From Leptomonas pyrrhocoris (lineage: Eukaryota > Euglenozoa > Kinetoplastea > Trypanosomatida > Trypanosomatidae), in contig NW_015438358.1 in NCBI RefSeq assembly GCF_001293395.1, positions 1,121,095 through 1,185,094 of the forward strand: a stretch of DNA of 64,000 nucleotides, given 5' to 3'. This document shows positions 28,611-36,800 of this stretch, piece by piece. Within the stretch, counting starts at the first letter, position 1, and every line of letters begins with the position of its first letter. A program made the translations under genes and the position numbers. The notes beneath the pieces were generated by a model that was not told the DNA's origin, made no database searches, and worked only from the letters and a program-made list of their open reading frames with translations.

Positions 28611-31600
28611 ATGGAGGAGTCGATGGCTGTGCAGCTGCATGCTCTGCGGGAAGAGCAGCATCGGCTCGAGCAACTCCTGGGCCACACTGCGCTCGGCACC
28701 TCCTTCGAGGCCGCCAACATCCTTCACGGCCACGCGCAGGTTTCTGCGCAGCGACGGTGCGCGCAGGAGCTCAGCGTCCAAGGGACAGACACTGCAGATG
28801 TCAACAGTACGGTGATACCACCAAACGATCCTACTGCAACAGTAGCCAACAGCGCTGCGGCCCAAGTTTTAGGACGAGCTCAGTGGTCGTACCAGGATCG
28901 TTTAGCCGAGCTCGAATCGCTAAAGAAGAAGTACGAGGAGTACGCGCGCGCCTCCATGAGTCAGTACTTCAACTCCGTAGGCGATTACCAAGGATACAAG
29001 GAGCGGCGGGAGTCGAGGATGAAGCACGTGCAGCCCTTCGCCTTCGAGTCGCGTGAACTAATGAAGCCGCAGCGGATACGCGAGCAGCGCGCTGAGGACG
29101 ACCGCCGCTCACGAGAAGCGGCGCTGGAGGAGCGACGTCGCAATCCTCTGAAGGCGAAGCCGGTGCCACCTTCCACTTTCATGAACAAGTATGCACTGAT
29201 GGTGGAGGAGTGGTGTCAGCGCAAGGCGGCCATCGAGCTCATGTCGCGTGAGCGCGCCCGGTTGGCGAAGGAGGAGGCTGAGTACGTTCGGCTCTCTGCG
29301 CAGAGCTTGCGCAAGACACGCGAGGAGCTCATGGGCGTTGTGTACGGACCCGATGGGAAGCCGGTCACGAAGCGTGAGCAGCAGCGTCGTCGTGCGCAGA
29401 GTGCCGATGCGCGAAGTGGCTGTGCCGTGCACCACGTCCATGCAGTGCCGCTCGAGGTCAAAATGAAGTTGTGGCCTGCGCTCAGCGATCACGAGCGGGT
29501 GCGGAGGGAGCGCCTCAAATACAAAGCTGCGGTGCGGAAAGTGGAGGTCGATGAAGAGGTCCGTCAGGTCCTGCCGCTGCTCACCAGCCCCACACCTCGC
29601 CGATGCTACGACGCAGCGGCAGGTGTGAACGAGGCGCTGCTGCTGCTGGCTGCGGGTGGTGGCGTTGGTGTTGGTGGTGGGCCGTGCTACGGTATTGGGC
29701 AGGCGATTCATCCGGCCAACGCAGCCGCTACCACTGCGGCAGAAGTGCAAGGAGTCGTGCCTGCAGTTCCTCCTCCAACGGCAGCAACGACGGCGGGGAC
29801 GGCTCCCTCCGCCTCTCCGCTCGGGCTGCCGCCGTCGTCAACGGCTGCAAATTCTGCTTCCCTGATGGCACCACCGCCGGCTGCGCCGGTCCCAGCGCCG
29901 GTGCCTCTTCCTCCTCCCGGCGTAAGCGTGCCGCTGCCTCCGCCGCAGCTACCCGCTGTGCCCGCCCCAACCCCCATACCAACGCCCGTACCACGGCTTC
30001 CGCCTGGCGCAGTGGCCCCGCTCTCCCTCGGACCCCACCAGTCCTTTTCGCTGCTCAGCAGCTCCAACGTCGTCGCGACCCCGCTGGGTCTCGGGGGAGG
30101 CGGTGCAGCATCTGCGGTGCCTGCAGTTCCACCCCCACAACAACCGCCGGCTACTGCTGCTACTGTTGGTGCTGGTGCGTGGTCGCCGTCCTCCGCATCA
30201 CCGATGATTTCGATCGTTCCGTCTTCCCTCGCCTCGCCCGCGTTTCCGGTGCCGCAGGAGGCGATTGCAACGTTGCCGCCTCCCACCGCTGCGCCGCCGT
30301 CGCCATCCGCGTCGATGCGCACGCAGATCCATGAAAGTGCCACGTCGACAATGGCCATGTCGAAATCTCCGCCAGCCTCCACGGCCACCGCACCACCCAA
30401 CTCCATTCCTCCTCTTCCTCCGCCATCGCTTCCCCCGTCGGGTGCTCCACTGGCTCTCCAAACTTCTGCCGTTGCCACCAGCAGCACCGTCGCTGCGAGT
30501 CCAGCTGCCGCCTCCGCGCCCGCCGGTGCTCCAGGTGCGATTCCGCCAGCAACGGCGACGGCGGCAGCTGCGACGCCGCCCCACAACGCGCAGGAGGGGA
30601 GAGAGGCCGTGTGGCGCCGCTTCAACCCGCAGCTGACCTTCAAGCCCCACGTGAAGCCCGGCGTGCCGAACTTCGAGGCCTTGTGGGCCAAGAACAAAGC
30701 GGAGCTGGCGGAGAAGAAGAAGGCACACCCCACTACCACGCCGAGGCCCTTCGACTTGACGCGGAGTGCAAAGGCGGAGAAGGTCGTGGGGCGCCGGCCC
30801 ACACGCAGCGTTCGTAGCGTCGGGACGCCGGCACGCCAGCGGCCGACTTCTCGCGCTAAAAAAGCTCCCAGCACTGCCACCGCCACCTTATCTACGGATG
30901 CGGCCGGAGCTGCGGCGGCAACGAACACAGCCGCCCAGCGGGGTCCATCGCCGCCGTCGCACAACGCAACTCGACAGCCACGGCAGTCCCCCAGCAGCGC
31001 CGCGCGTGGGACGCGTGGGCACGCGCTCCGCACCGAGGCCATCTACTCCACCTACGTAAAGCAATCGAAGGATGAGGATAAGGTCGCGGAGGAGGACGAG
31101 CAATACTGGAAGGCCGTCGCGCATCGGCGGCGCGAGGTGCGCCAGCGTCTGGCAGGCTATATCACCGATCACCACCTCGAGCATGAGCTGACGATCAAGT
31201 CCAAGGTGCAGGCGCTGCGTGCGTCTATGAAGGAGAACGAGAAAGCCGCTGAGGAGCGACTGACGGAGATGAAGAGGCGGGTGGCGCAGATGCCGCCCGT
31301 GTTTGCGGAGCCGGTGCACCTGCACGAGGAGTCAAAGGCTCGTGCGGCGGTGGAGCAGAGCATCTTGAAATCCCTGCAGGATACCGGGCTTGACGGGGCT
31401 ACCATCAAAACTATTTTGGCCGCTTCGGCAAGTGGCGCAGGAAGTACGGAGACAGGCGACGCCGCTGAAGCCACTGCTGGCAGTCCAGAAGAGGCCACAG
31501 CGGAGCAAGGCGCGAAGCCAACGACCGGCGATGGGGCAGACGCACCGCACAGCCCGGCTAGTGCCCAAGGAAAGAGTTCACAGAAAGTGTCCGGGAAGAG

Positions 31601-31838
31601 TTCGAGCACTAGCAGCAGTGACAGCAGCAGCAGCAGCAGCAGCAGCAGTGACAGCAGTAGTAGTGACAGCGACTCGAGCAGCTCAAGCTCTCCTAAGAGG
31701 CGTTCCAGCGTACCTCCGCGCAGTACCTCGCTTTCTGTGTCTTCTGCTGCTTCTGTGCCGGTGCCGAAGTCGGTGACGCCGAAGAGAGGCGCCGAGTACA
31801 GCGATGACAGCTTTGAGGATTCGTCGGACAGCGACTAG
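28611..31838 (+). CDS. FAM161-like (UPF0564) cytoskeletal/ciliary protein with large Pro/Ala-rich insert
   Basis: The protein has 1075 residues. Two blocks resemble the FAM161 family, which in animals sits at centrioles and the ciliary base and binds microtubules. Block 1 (about 140-250) has KPVPPSTFMNKYALMVEEW flanked by charged coiled-coil helices, like the family's K(A)xPVPxxx..LYE region. Block 2 (about 670-720) has FNPQLTFKPHVKPGVPNFEALW and PTTTPRPFDLTRSAKA. Between them lie roughly 300 residues of Pro/Ala/Thr/Val. After block 2 come a basic Ala/Thr-rich linker, another coiled-coil (about 820-900), an acidic Ala/Glu region and a serine/aspartate tract (about 1000-1028). A flagellar or basal-body role is inferred from the family. 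The upstream in-frame TTG is ignored and the first ATG used. Confidence 0.75.
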   Translation: MEESMAVQLHALREEQHRLEQLLGHTALGTSFEAANILHGHAQVSAQRRCAQELSVQGTDTADVNSTVIPPNDPTATVANSAAAQVLGRAQWSYQDRLAELESLKKKYEEYARASMSQYFNSVGDYQGYKERRESRMKHVQPFAFESRELMKPQRIREQRAEDDRRSREAALEERRRNPLKAKPVPPSTFMNKYALMVEEWCQRKAAIELMSRERARLAKEEAEYVRLSAQSLRKTREELMGVVYGPDGKPVTKREQQRRRAQSADARSGCAVHHVHAVPLEVKMKLWPALSDHERVRRERLKYKAAVRKVEVDEEVRQVLPLLTSPTPRRCYDAAAGVNEALLLLAAGGGVGVGGGPCYGIGQAIHPANAAATTAAEVQGVVPAVPPPTAATTAGTAPSASPLGLPPSSTAANSASLMAPPPAAPVPAPVPLPPPGVSVPLPPPQLPAVPAPTPIPTPVPRLPPGAVAPLSLGPHQSFSLLSSSNVVATPLGLGGGGAASAVPAVPPPQQPPATAATVGAGAWSPSSASPMISIVPSSLASPAFPVPQEAIATLPPPTAAPPSPSASMRTQIHESATSTMAMSKSPPASTATAPPNSIPPLPPPSLPPSGAPLALQTSAVATSSTVAASPAAASAPAGAPGAIPPATATAAAATPPHNAQEGREAVWRRFNPQLTFKPHVKPGVPNFEALWAKNKAELAEKKKAHPTTTPRPFDLTRSAKAEKVVGRRPTRSVRSVGTPARQRPTSRAKKAPSTATATLSTDAAGAAAATNTAAQRGPSPPSHNATRQPRQSPSSAARGTRGHALRTEAIYSTYVKQSKDEDKVAEEDEQYWKAVAHRRREVRQRLAGYITDHHLEHELTIKSKVQALRASMKENEKAAEERLTEMKRRVAQMPPVFAEPVHLHEESKARAAVEQSILKSLQDTGLDGATIKTILAASASGAGSTETGDAAEATAGSPEEATAEQGAKPTTGDGADAPHSPASAQGKSSQKVSGKSSSTSSSDSSSSSSSSSDSSSSDSDSSSSSSPKRRSSVPPRSTSLSVSSAASVPVPKSVTPKRGAEYSDDSFEDSSDSD

Positions 31839-32514
31839 GGTGTGAGAAAGGGGAGAACACACACACACATACATACACACCCTGAAATTGCTTTTTGGAC
31901 TTCGGTGACGGTATATGTGATGTATTTTTTTTTCTTTTTCTACTGCAACACAAACACACATAGATACGGCACGCGCGCACCACGTAATAGAAGGCACGTG
32001 ACCGATAGATTACCCCCTCTTTTTTTTCTAGTACTTCTTAACTTCTGTTGAACGAATTCATGAAGGGTTTTCTCGACGTGGAACGGACTATTGCGTCTTA
32101 CCTCTTCTCTTAAGCGAGAGTATCTCTGTAGAATTGATCTACAGTACATTCGCAAGGGTCGCAGAGGGAGTCGCAAGGGAGAGGAATCAGCGTTTTGCCT
32201 CCTCTCTCTCTCTCTCTCTCTCTCTCCAAGAACAGCGGCGCAAGGTGCACATTTGGCGAAGACCGCGTAGGTGATTGTTGTCCTCCCCTTTTTTTTGTTG
32301 CATGAAAGCGACGATTTGCCGAACGCACACGTTTCAAGCGTAAGATACTGTCGGCCACGTTTTTCTCGCTGGACGCCCAACTATTCCTCTCTCTGTTCCT
32401 TCCCTCCGAATCGTTCAAGAGCTCATCAAAAGAAGGACAGAAGATTCAACCGAGCACTGAGCTCTGTCTCTTTCTCTCTCTCTGTCTCTCCGTGGCGGTC
32501 ATGTTTTGCGAGAC
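31839..32514 (+). other. Spacer before the unrecognised 764-residue gene
   Basis: It contains AC/TA-rich stretches near 31858-31880, a (CT)12 microsatellite at 32202-32226 and CT-rich tracts at 32365-32405 and 32465-32491. AGs at 32418-32419 and 32511-32512 are acceptor candidates. A 7-codon open frame starting at 32501 overlaps the next gene's first ATG. Confidence 0.5.
32202..32226 (+). repeat. (CT)12 microsatellite
   Basis: This is an uninterrupted CT run. It may serve as a pyrimidine tract, although no close AG makes a clear acceptor. Confidence 0.9.
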
Positions 32515-34809
32515 ATGCGATTAGAATGGGTAAAGCAGCAGCTGCGGCGACGCGGTACCGCGGCCGCATCTCGAGTCACCTCTCACGGTCGTAAAGTCCC
32601 CACTGCATCTCACACGTGCGGCGCCTACGTTATCGCGGAGACAATGGAGCCGCTTGGGTGCTCGTGTGTGCTGGTCACGCAGCGTGACATGCGCGAGGCG
32701 AAATCTTCTTTTAATGAGAATACAAGTACGGAAAAAGCGACAAAAGCACCGCAGCAGTCGTCACCTTCACACACGCGTCACCGCGTCACACTGACTGGCA
32801 TTACCCCCGGCACCGTCTTACGCACGCGCGCCTCCGTGGCAGCGTGGGTGCGCACCGCACACCAACTTCCTTCGCCGGAGCAGTACACGATAGTGATGCG
32901 CGATGGCCAACGCGTGCCCGCAGCAGCCAGCTTTGGTCACTCTGTGTCGCTACCTGTGTTACCTTGTCGACGTGCCAGTGCTCTGACGTGTGCGCAGTGC
33001 CCGTGGATGGCGCTGCAGGAGCGACAGCAGTCCAAAAGCGCAAAGCAGCGAGCGTGGCGGACGTCGCTGACGGGTGCGGTGCGGAACTGCTGGTCGGCTG
33101 CCCTGTCCAGTGCCACCGAGGAGCCTGCGAAGGAGGGCGACGACCGTAAAGATGGCAGGACTCCGCACGTCTCACCGCACATCTACACCCAAATGATGAG
33201 CTGCATTTCTTTCTTGGCGCCGTTGGCAACTCCAGTACCGTCGAATCGTCTTCAAGCCCTGCAGCTTCAGTTCTGCCGACGGCTGCAACAGGGAGGTACC
33301 GGCACCGCGATAGCCGCGGCCACTGAGCTGTCTCGACGCGACATCCATCTCTGTACGATTCACGATCGCGCTGTGATTCATCTACTCCGCGAAGGAGCGA
33401 TAACAAGTAACGAAAGTGGCTCCGCTGCGATGGACGGTGCTGCTGATCGTCGAAGCGATTGCCTGCTGGAGACGCTCGAGCAGAAGCGGCTTGTTTCATT
33501 TCTTCAGCGCTGGGCAGCGAAACTGCCCACATCGATGCAAGACCGACTGCACGGCGTTTTTATTTCCCAGCCAAACACCACCACAACTCTTTCAGCGGCA
33601 ACAGCGTCCTCATCGCTGCATGTGGTGTTGGTGGTAGAGCGCGATTTGAGTGTGCTGGGCATGCAGAGCCCGTTGTGTGGTTCCGCCCATCCTGCCGATC
33701 TCCTCTCCGCGGAGGAGCAGCAGCTGGTGGGTGTCGTCACTTCGGCAGCACCGCTTTTGGCTGACGTCGAAGTCCTCGTTTGCATCCTAGGAGAAAGTTC
33801 ACTTGTGCACTCACCGACAGGGGCACCAGAAGCGTGTGTGCATGTGCTGTATCCCACGTTGAATCGCGCCGGTTCCATCGAGCAGCTGCAACACGGCAAC
33901 TGCGGGGGATCATCGACTGTTAAGGAGCCCGACTCGTGCACCAAGATCACGCAGTTGCGGGACGCCTCGTCGGCGCTCCACGTTCGATGCTGGTGCGAGC
34001 CGCTCGAGAAAGAGTTGCAGGCACGTCTCTCGCCATACCACGCCGCCTTTTCTGCCGTGCCACATACCTGGCTGACGCTCGGGGATGGAAAAGAGGCGGA
34101 GAACCCCGCACGTGCGCAGCCGCCGCCGTTGCGTCATTCACCCAACGCACTTCCGTGGGTGCCCACTTTCTGGCGCCACCCAGCCGCCCTGGATATGTGC
34201 TGCTCAGCGTTGATGTCGCTGCTTCTGGAAGAGATGGAGGACAGGGTGTGCTTGAGTCCCACCGCGACCAAAGATTCTCTGCGCACACCGAAGGTAATTG
34301 AGGTGCAGACGCCGCTCAGCATCGAAATACGTCCGGTGCACAGCTCTTTAACAGCAGGTGCGAGTGCGGAGGATATTGGCGCGTTTGCCGGTCAACGGAT
34401 CCTTGATGCAGCTCTTCAGTCCTTGTCTTGCGAAGCGACTGTATTTTCAAGTTTAACGGAGCCACGCCGGGCAAGTGAAAACATGCAGGAGAATCATGCG
34501 CTTCGCACCGTTCCGCAACACGTGCTCGTCTCGGTAAGCGACAGCAGCAGTGACGCAACGGGAACGGCTGACGTGGAGGCGGCTTTGACGGCATCTCTCA
34601 CGATGCCAGTGCGTTTGTGCCTCTACTCGTGCACCGCCAACATGAAGACGGAGAAGCTGAGTGCGCGTGTCGCATCGATTGTGCAGATGGCAGTCTCTTG
34701 TCGCACGGTGGTTCGAGTACGTGCAGGTATAATTGACGTCGATCCGCTCTCTTCGTCGTACGTCGCCTTTGCGCAGGTGGATTTGACGTTGGGTACAATT
34801 CAGCGGTGA
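32515..34809 (+). CDS. Unrecognised 764-residue protein
   Basis: I do not recognise the family. The sequence looks globular in several places, with alternating hydrophobic strands and helices. Examples are SLHVVLVVERDLSVLG, LADVEVLVCILGESSL and VHVLYPTLNRAG (central third), RLCLYSCTANMKTEKLSARVASIVQMAVSCRTVVRVRAGIIDVDP near the end in two blocks, and a closing FAQVDLTLGTIQR. Cysteines are numerous but not in a clear zinc pattern. There is no signal peptide, membrane helix or coiled coil. The first ATG is at 32515, but a 7-codon upstream frame overlaps it. An in-frame ATG at 32644 (MEPLGCSC) could be the real start, giving 721 residues. Codon use is that of a normal gene. Confidence 0.75.
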   Translation: MRLEWVKQQLRRRGTAAASRVTSHGRKVPTASHTCGAYVIAETMEPLGCSCVLVTQRDMREAKSSFNENTSTEKATKAPQQSSPSHTRHRVTLTGITPGTVLRTRASVAAWVRTAHQLPSPEQYTIVMRDGQRVPAAASFGHSVSLPVLPCRRASALTCAQCPWMALQERQQSKSAKQRAWRTSLTGAVRNCWSAALSSATEEPAKEGDDRKDGRTPHVSPHIYTQMMSCISFLAPLATPVPSNRLQALQLQFCRRLQQGGTGTAIAAATELSRRDIHLCTIHDRAVIHLLREGAITSNESGSAAMDGAADRRSDCLLETLEQKRLVSFLQRWAAKLPTSMQDRLHGVFISQPNTTTTLSAATASSSLHVVLVVERDLSVLGMQSPLCGSAHPADLLSAEEQQLVGVVTSAAPLLADVEVLVCILGESSLVHSPTGAPEACVHVLYPTLNRAGSIEQLQHGNCGGSSTVKEPDSCTKITQLRDASSALHVRCWCEPLEKELQARLSPYHAAFSAVPHTWLTLGDGKEAENPARAQPPPLRHSPNALPWVPTFWRHPAALDMCCSALMSLLLEEMEDRVCLSPTATKDSLRTPKVIEVQTPLSIEIRPVHSSLTAGASAEDIGAFAGQRILDAALQSLSCEATVFSSLTEPRRASENMQENHALRTVPQHVLVSVSDSSSDATGTADVEAALTASLTMPVRLCLYSCTANMKTEKLSARVASIVQMAVSCRTVVRVRAGIIDVDPLSSSYVAFAQVDLTLGTIQR

Positions 34810-35463
34810 GAGTCTTTGATCGTCTTGATGCGCGTTTAAAGGAAAAGAAACGGAACACTAGTGTGTTTTTCACTGATACGCATGCTTAGCTCTGCGAAGT
34901 GCCCAACTGGAAAAGACATCTTCTTTCTCTTTCCTTTTTAAAGGAATTACATGCGTCTGTGCCCGGCTTTCTTCACACATTCATTATAACGATGCAGATC
35001 GATTTCAATTCCTCTCCATATCAAAAAGCTGTAAGTGACGCTACAACGCACGCGCACGCCGGGAAGGCTCACTGGCGGGAGTGCAGAGACGATGAGGTGC
35101 AGGTTGTGGAGGAGATGGAAAGATGAAGAGCGCTTCCTGTGGATCCACCTCGGGGAGCTTGCGGCTCCTCCTGTTGCTTTTCACGGATTTTTTCCTCATA
35201 TATGCACTTTAAACGTTCAACGGGAAATCCCCTCCCTCCCCCCCCTCTTCGAAGAGATGGTCGAATACTAAGAAGTGATAACCCGTGATCATGTACTTTT
35301 GTCTAACTCGCGCCTTCTTTCTCCTTTTTGTTTTCTCCTGCATCGACAGCACCTCTTCAAAGCTATATAAACAGTGCCGCTGTCTCCTTTTTTTCTTTTA
35401 CCCGACACCTTTATTATAAAACTTCTGTTTTATTACGACTTAGCACATTTGGAACGCAAAGCA
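34810..35463 (+). other. Spacer before the KGD4-like gene
   Basis: No gene is seen. A C-rich run (C4-T-C3-T-C8) lies near 35229-35246 and would be G-rich on the other strand. Pyrimidine tracts precede AGs at 35348-35349 and 35442-35443, which leave leaders of about 114 or 20 nt. Confidence 0.5.
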
Positions 35464-35718
35464 ATGCTCCGTTATTCTCAGCGTTTCCTACACACCCCCT
35501 CCATCCGCTTTACGCACGCGATTGCGAAGAATGGAGGGAAGCCATACGCTGCCGCTGCCGCCATAGTCAGCAGCGCTGCTGCGAACGTGCTTGAGTATTA
35601 CGACGAGCTGCCAAAGCACCTGCGCCCGCACGTTTTCGGGGAGGTGGAGATGGAGACCATCGAGATGGGCGGTGCTCCTCCGTACGTGCCGAAACACCTG
35701 CAAAAAAAGAAGAAGTAG
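35464..35718 (+). CDS. KGD4/MRPS36-like small subunit of the 2-oxoglutarate dehydrogenase complex
   Basis: This is an 84-residue basic protein. The first roughly 25 residues (MLRYSQRFLHTPSIRF...) look like a mitochondrial presequence: Arg, Ser, hydrophobics and no acids. The C-terminal block ELPKHLRPHVFGEVEMETI followed by EMGGAPPY aligns with the KGD4/MRPS36 end (LPxxxRR...EExExIxxGGP). In yeast and mammals that protein ties the E3 subunit to the E2 core of 2-oxoglutarate dehydrogenase. An Ala-rich helix links the two parts. The tail is poly-Lys. The assignment rests on a short motif and on size, so it is probable but not proven. The open frame extends upstream into T-rich DNA, which I exclude. 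Confidence 0.68.
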   Translation: MLRYSQRFLHTPSIRFTHAIAKNGGKPYAAAAAIVSSAAANVLEYYDELPKHLRPHVFGEVEMETIEMGGAPPYVPKHLQKKKK

Positions 35719-36800
35719 GGAGTAGCGTGCTAGCGCTCTCTTCTTGCTGCTGCCACGTTTCTTCGTCTCTTTCTTCTTCGAGGGATTTCCTGTGTGTTCG
35801 CCGACGAGTCCGTGAGGGGGGGCGACAGATGGATCAACTCCTTAGCAGAGCACTGCATCTCCAGTCGTGCGCCTTGCTCGACTCTTGCAATTCTCTGCGT
35901 ACGTACACGTTTGAAGAAAAGAAAGAAAAGTGGGTTCAACTGGTTCTTCTTTGCTGTCGGGTTTTTGCCTTGTCCATCTCTATCAGTGCATTCTGTTTCT
36001 CCTCATTTTCCTTTTTTCCCTGTTGAGCAAGACGAAACCAAAACATTCCGTTAAGCAAGTATATATATATATATATATTCACAAACGATTTTTCTTTTAG
36101 CATCATTGCGTTTTTACTGTTATTTCTCGGCAGTCGACTTTTGTAGTTTCCTTCTTTGTTTTGGTTGTGCATGTCGGTTTTTGTCTTGTGTGTGTCTCGT
36201 AGCGCTACGAATTCCTTTCTTCTGTGTTTTTTTTTTCTGTGGAAGGTAGCTACACATCTCCCTCAGAAAGAGAGAGACAGCGTTTTCCTAGAAGAAGAAG
36301 AAAGGAGATTCTTACTGCCCGAGTGGGTGTAACATGCACGAGGCAGCTCTCGTGGCCACGTTTCCGTGGTCTTGTCTTCCTTCGCCGCGAGATCGCTGCG
36401 TTGTTTGTCAACGAAGTACATCGCACGGCACAGACGTTGGCGTTTCTTCTTTTTAGTGACCTCAAAAGGCATTTCTGGACAACGTGCCCTTCCATTTGTT
36501 CATGAAAATCGCTTCGCCACTCGAGCGGCGCTCTGTTCCGTCGCATCTGACTCGCTTTTCAAATTCAGCAAGTCCCACTCATTTCTTTCTTTCATATCTG
36601 TCCCTTCGTGCTGCTGTATCTTTCTTGATGCACCTCACAGCTTTCCGCATCACACGCGCAAACAGCGGAGTATTTTTCTTCCTCCCCCTCTTCTCACTCT
36701 GTGTTTGTATATGTGTGCTTCACACCGGAGAGCGACCAGAGAAACAACAACCACATAAGCAGGCAAAGGATAACAGAGTGGTGTAAGACGCGTCTGCCCG
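35719..36800 (+). other. Spacer before the C2HC zinc-finger gene
   Basis: No gene is supported. It contains a (TA)9 run at 36060-36078 and several T-runs. A CT-rich tract near 36672-36705 is followed by an AG at 36729-36730, about 70 nt before the next ATG. Confidence 0.5.
36060..36078 (+). repeat. (TA)9 microsatellite
   Basis: This is an uninterrupted TA run in the spacer. Confidence 0.9.

Noticed and set aside
29708-31042. 444-codon minus-strand Gly/Ala-rich open frame
   Set aside because: It is the antisense shadow of the Pro/Ala-rich insert of the FAM161-like gene, with no independent support.
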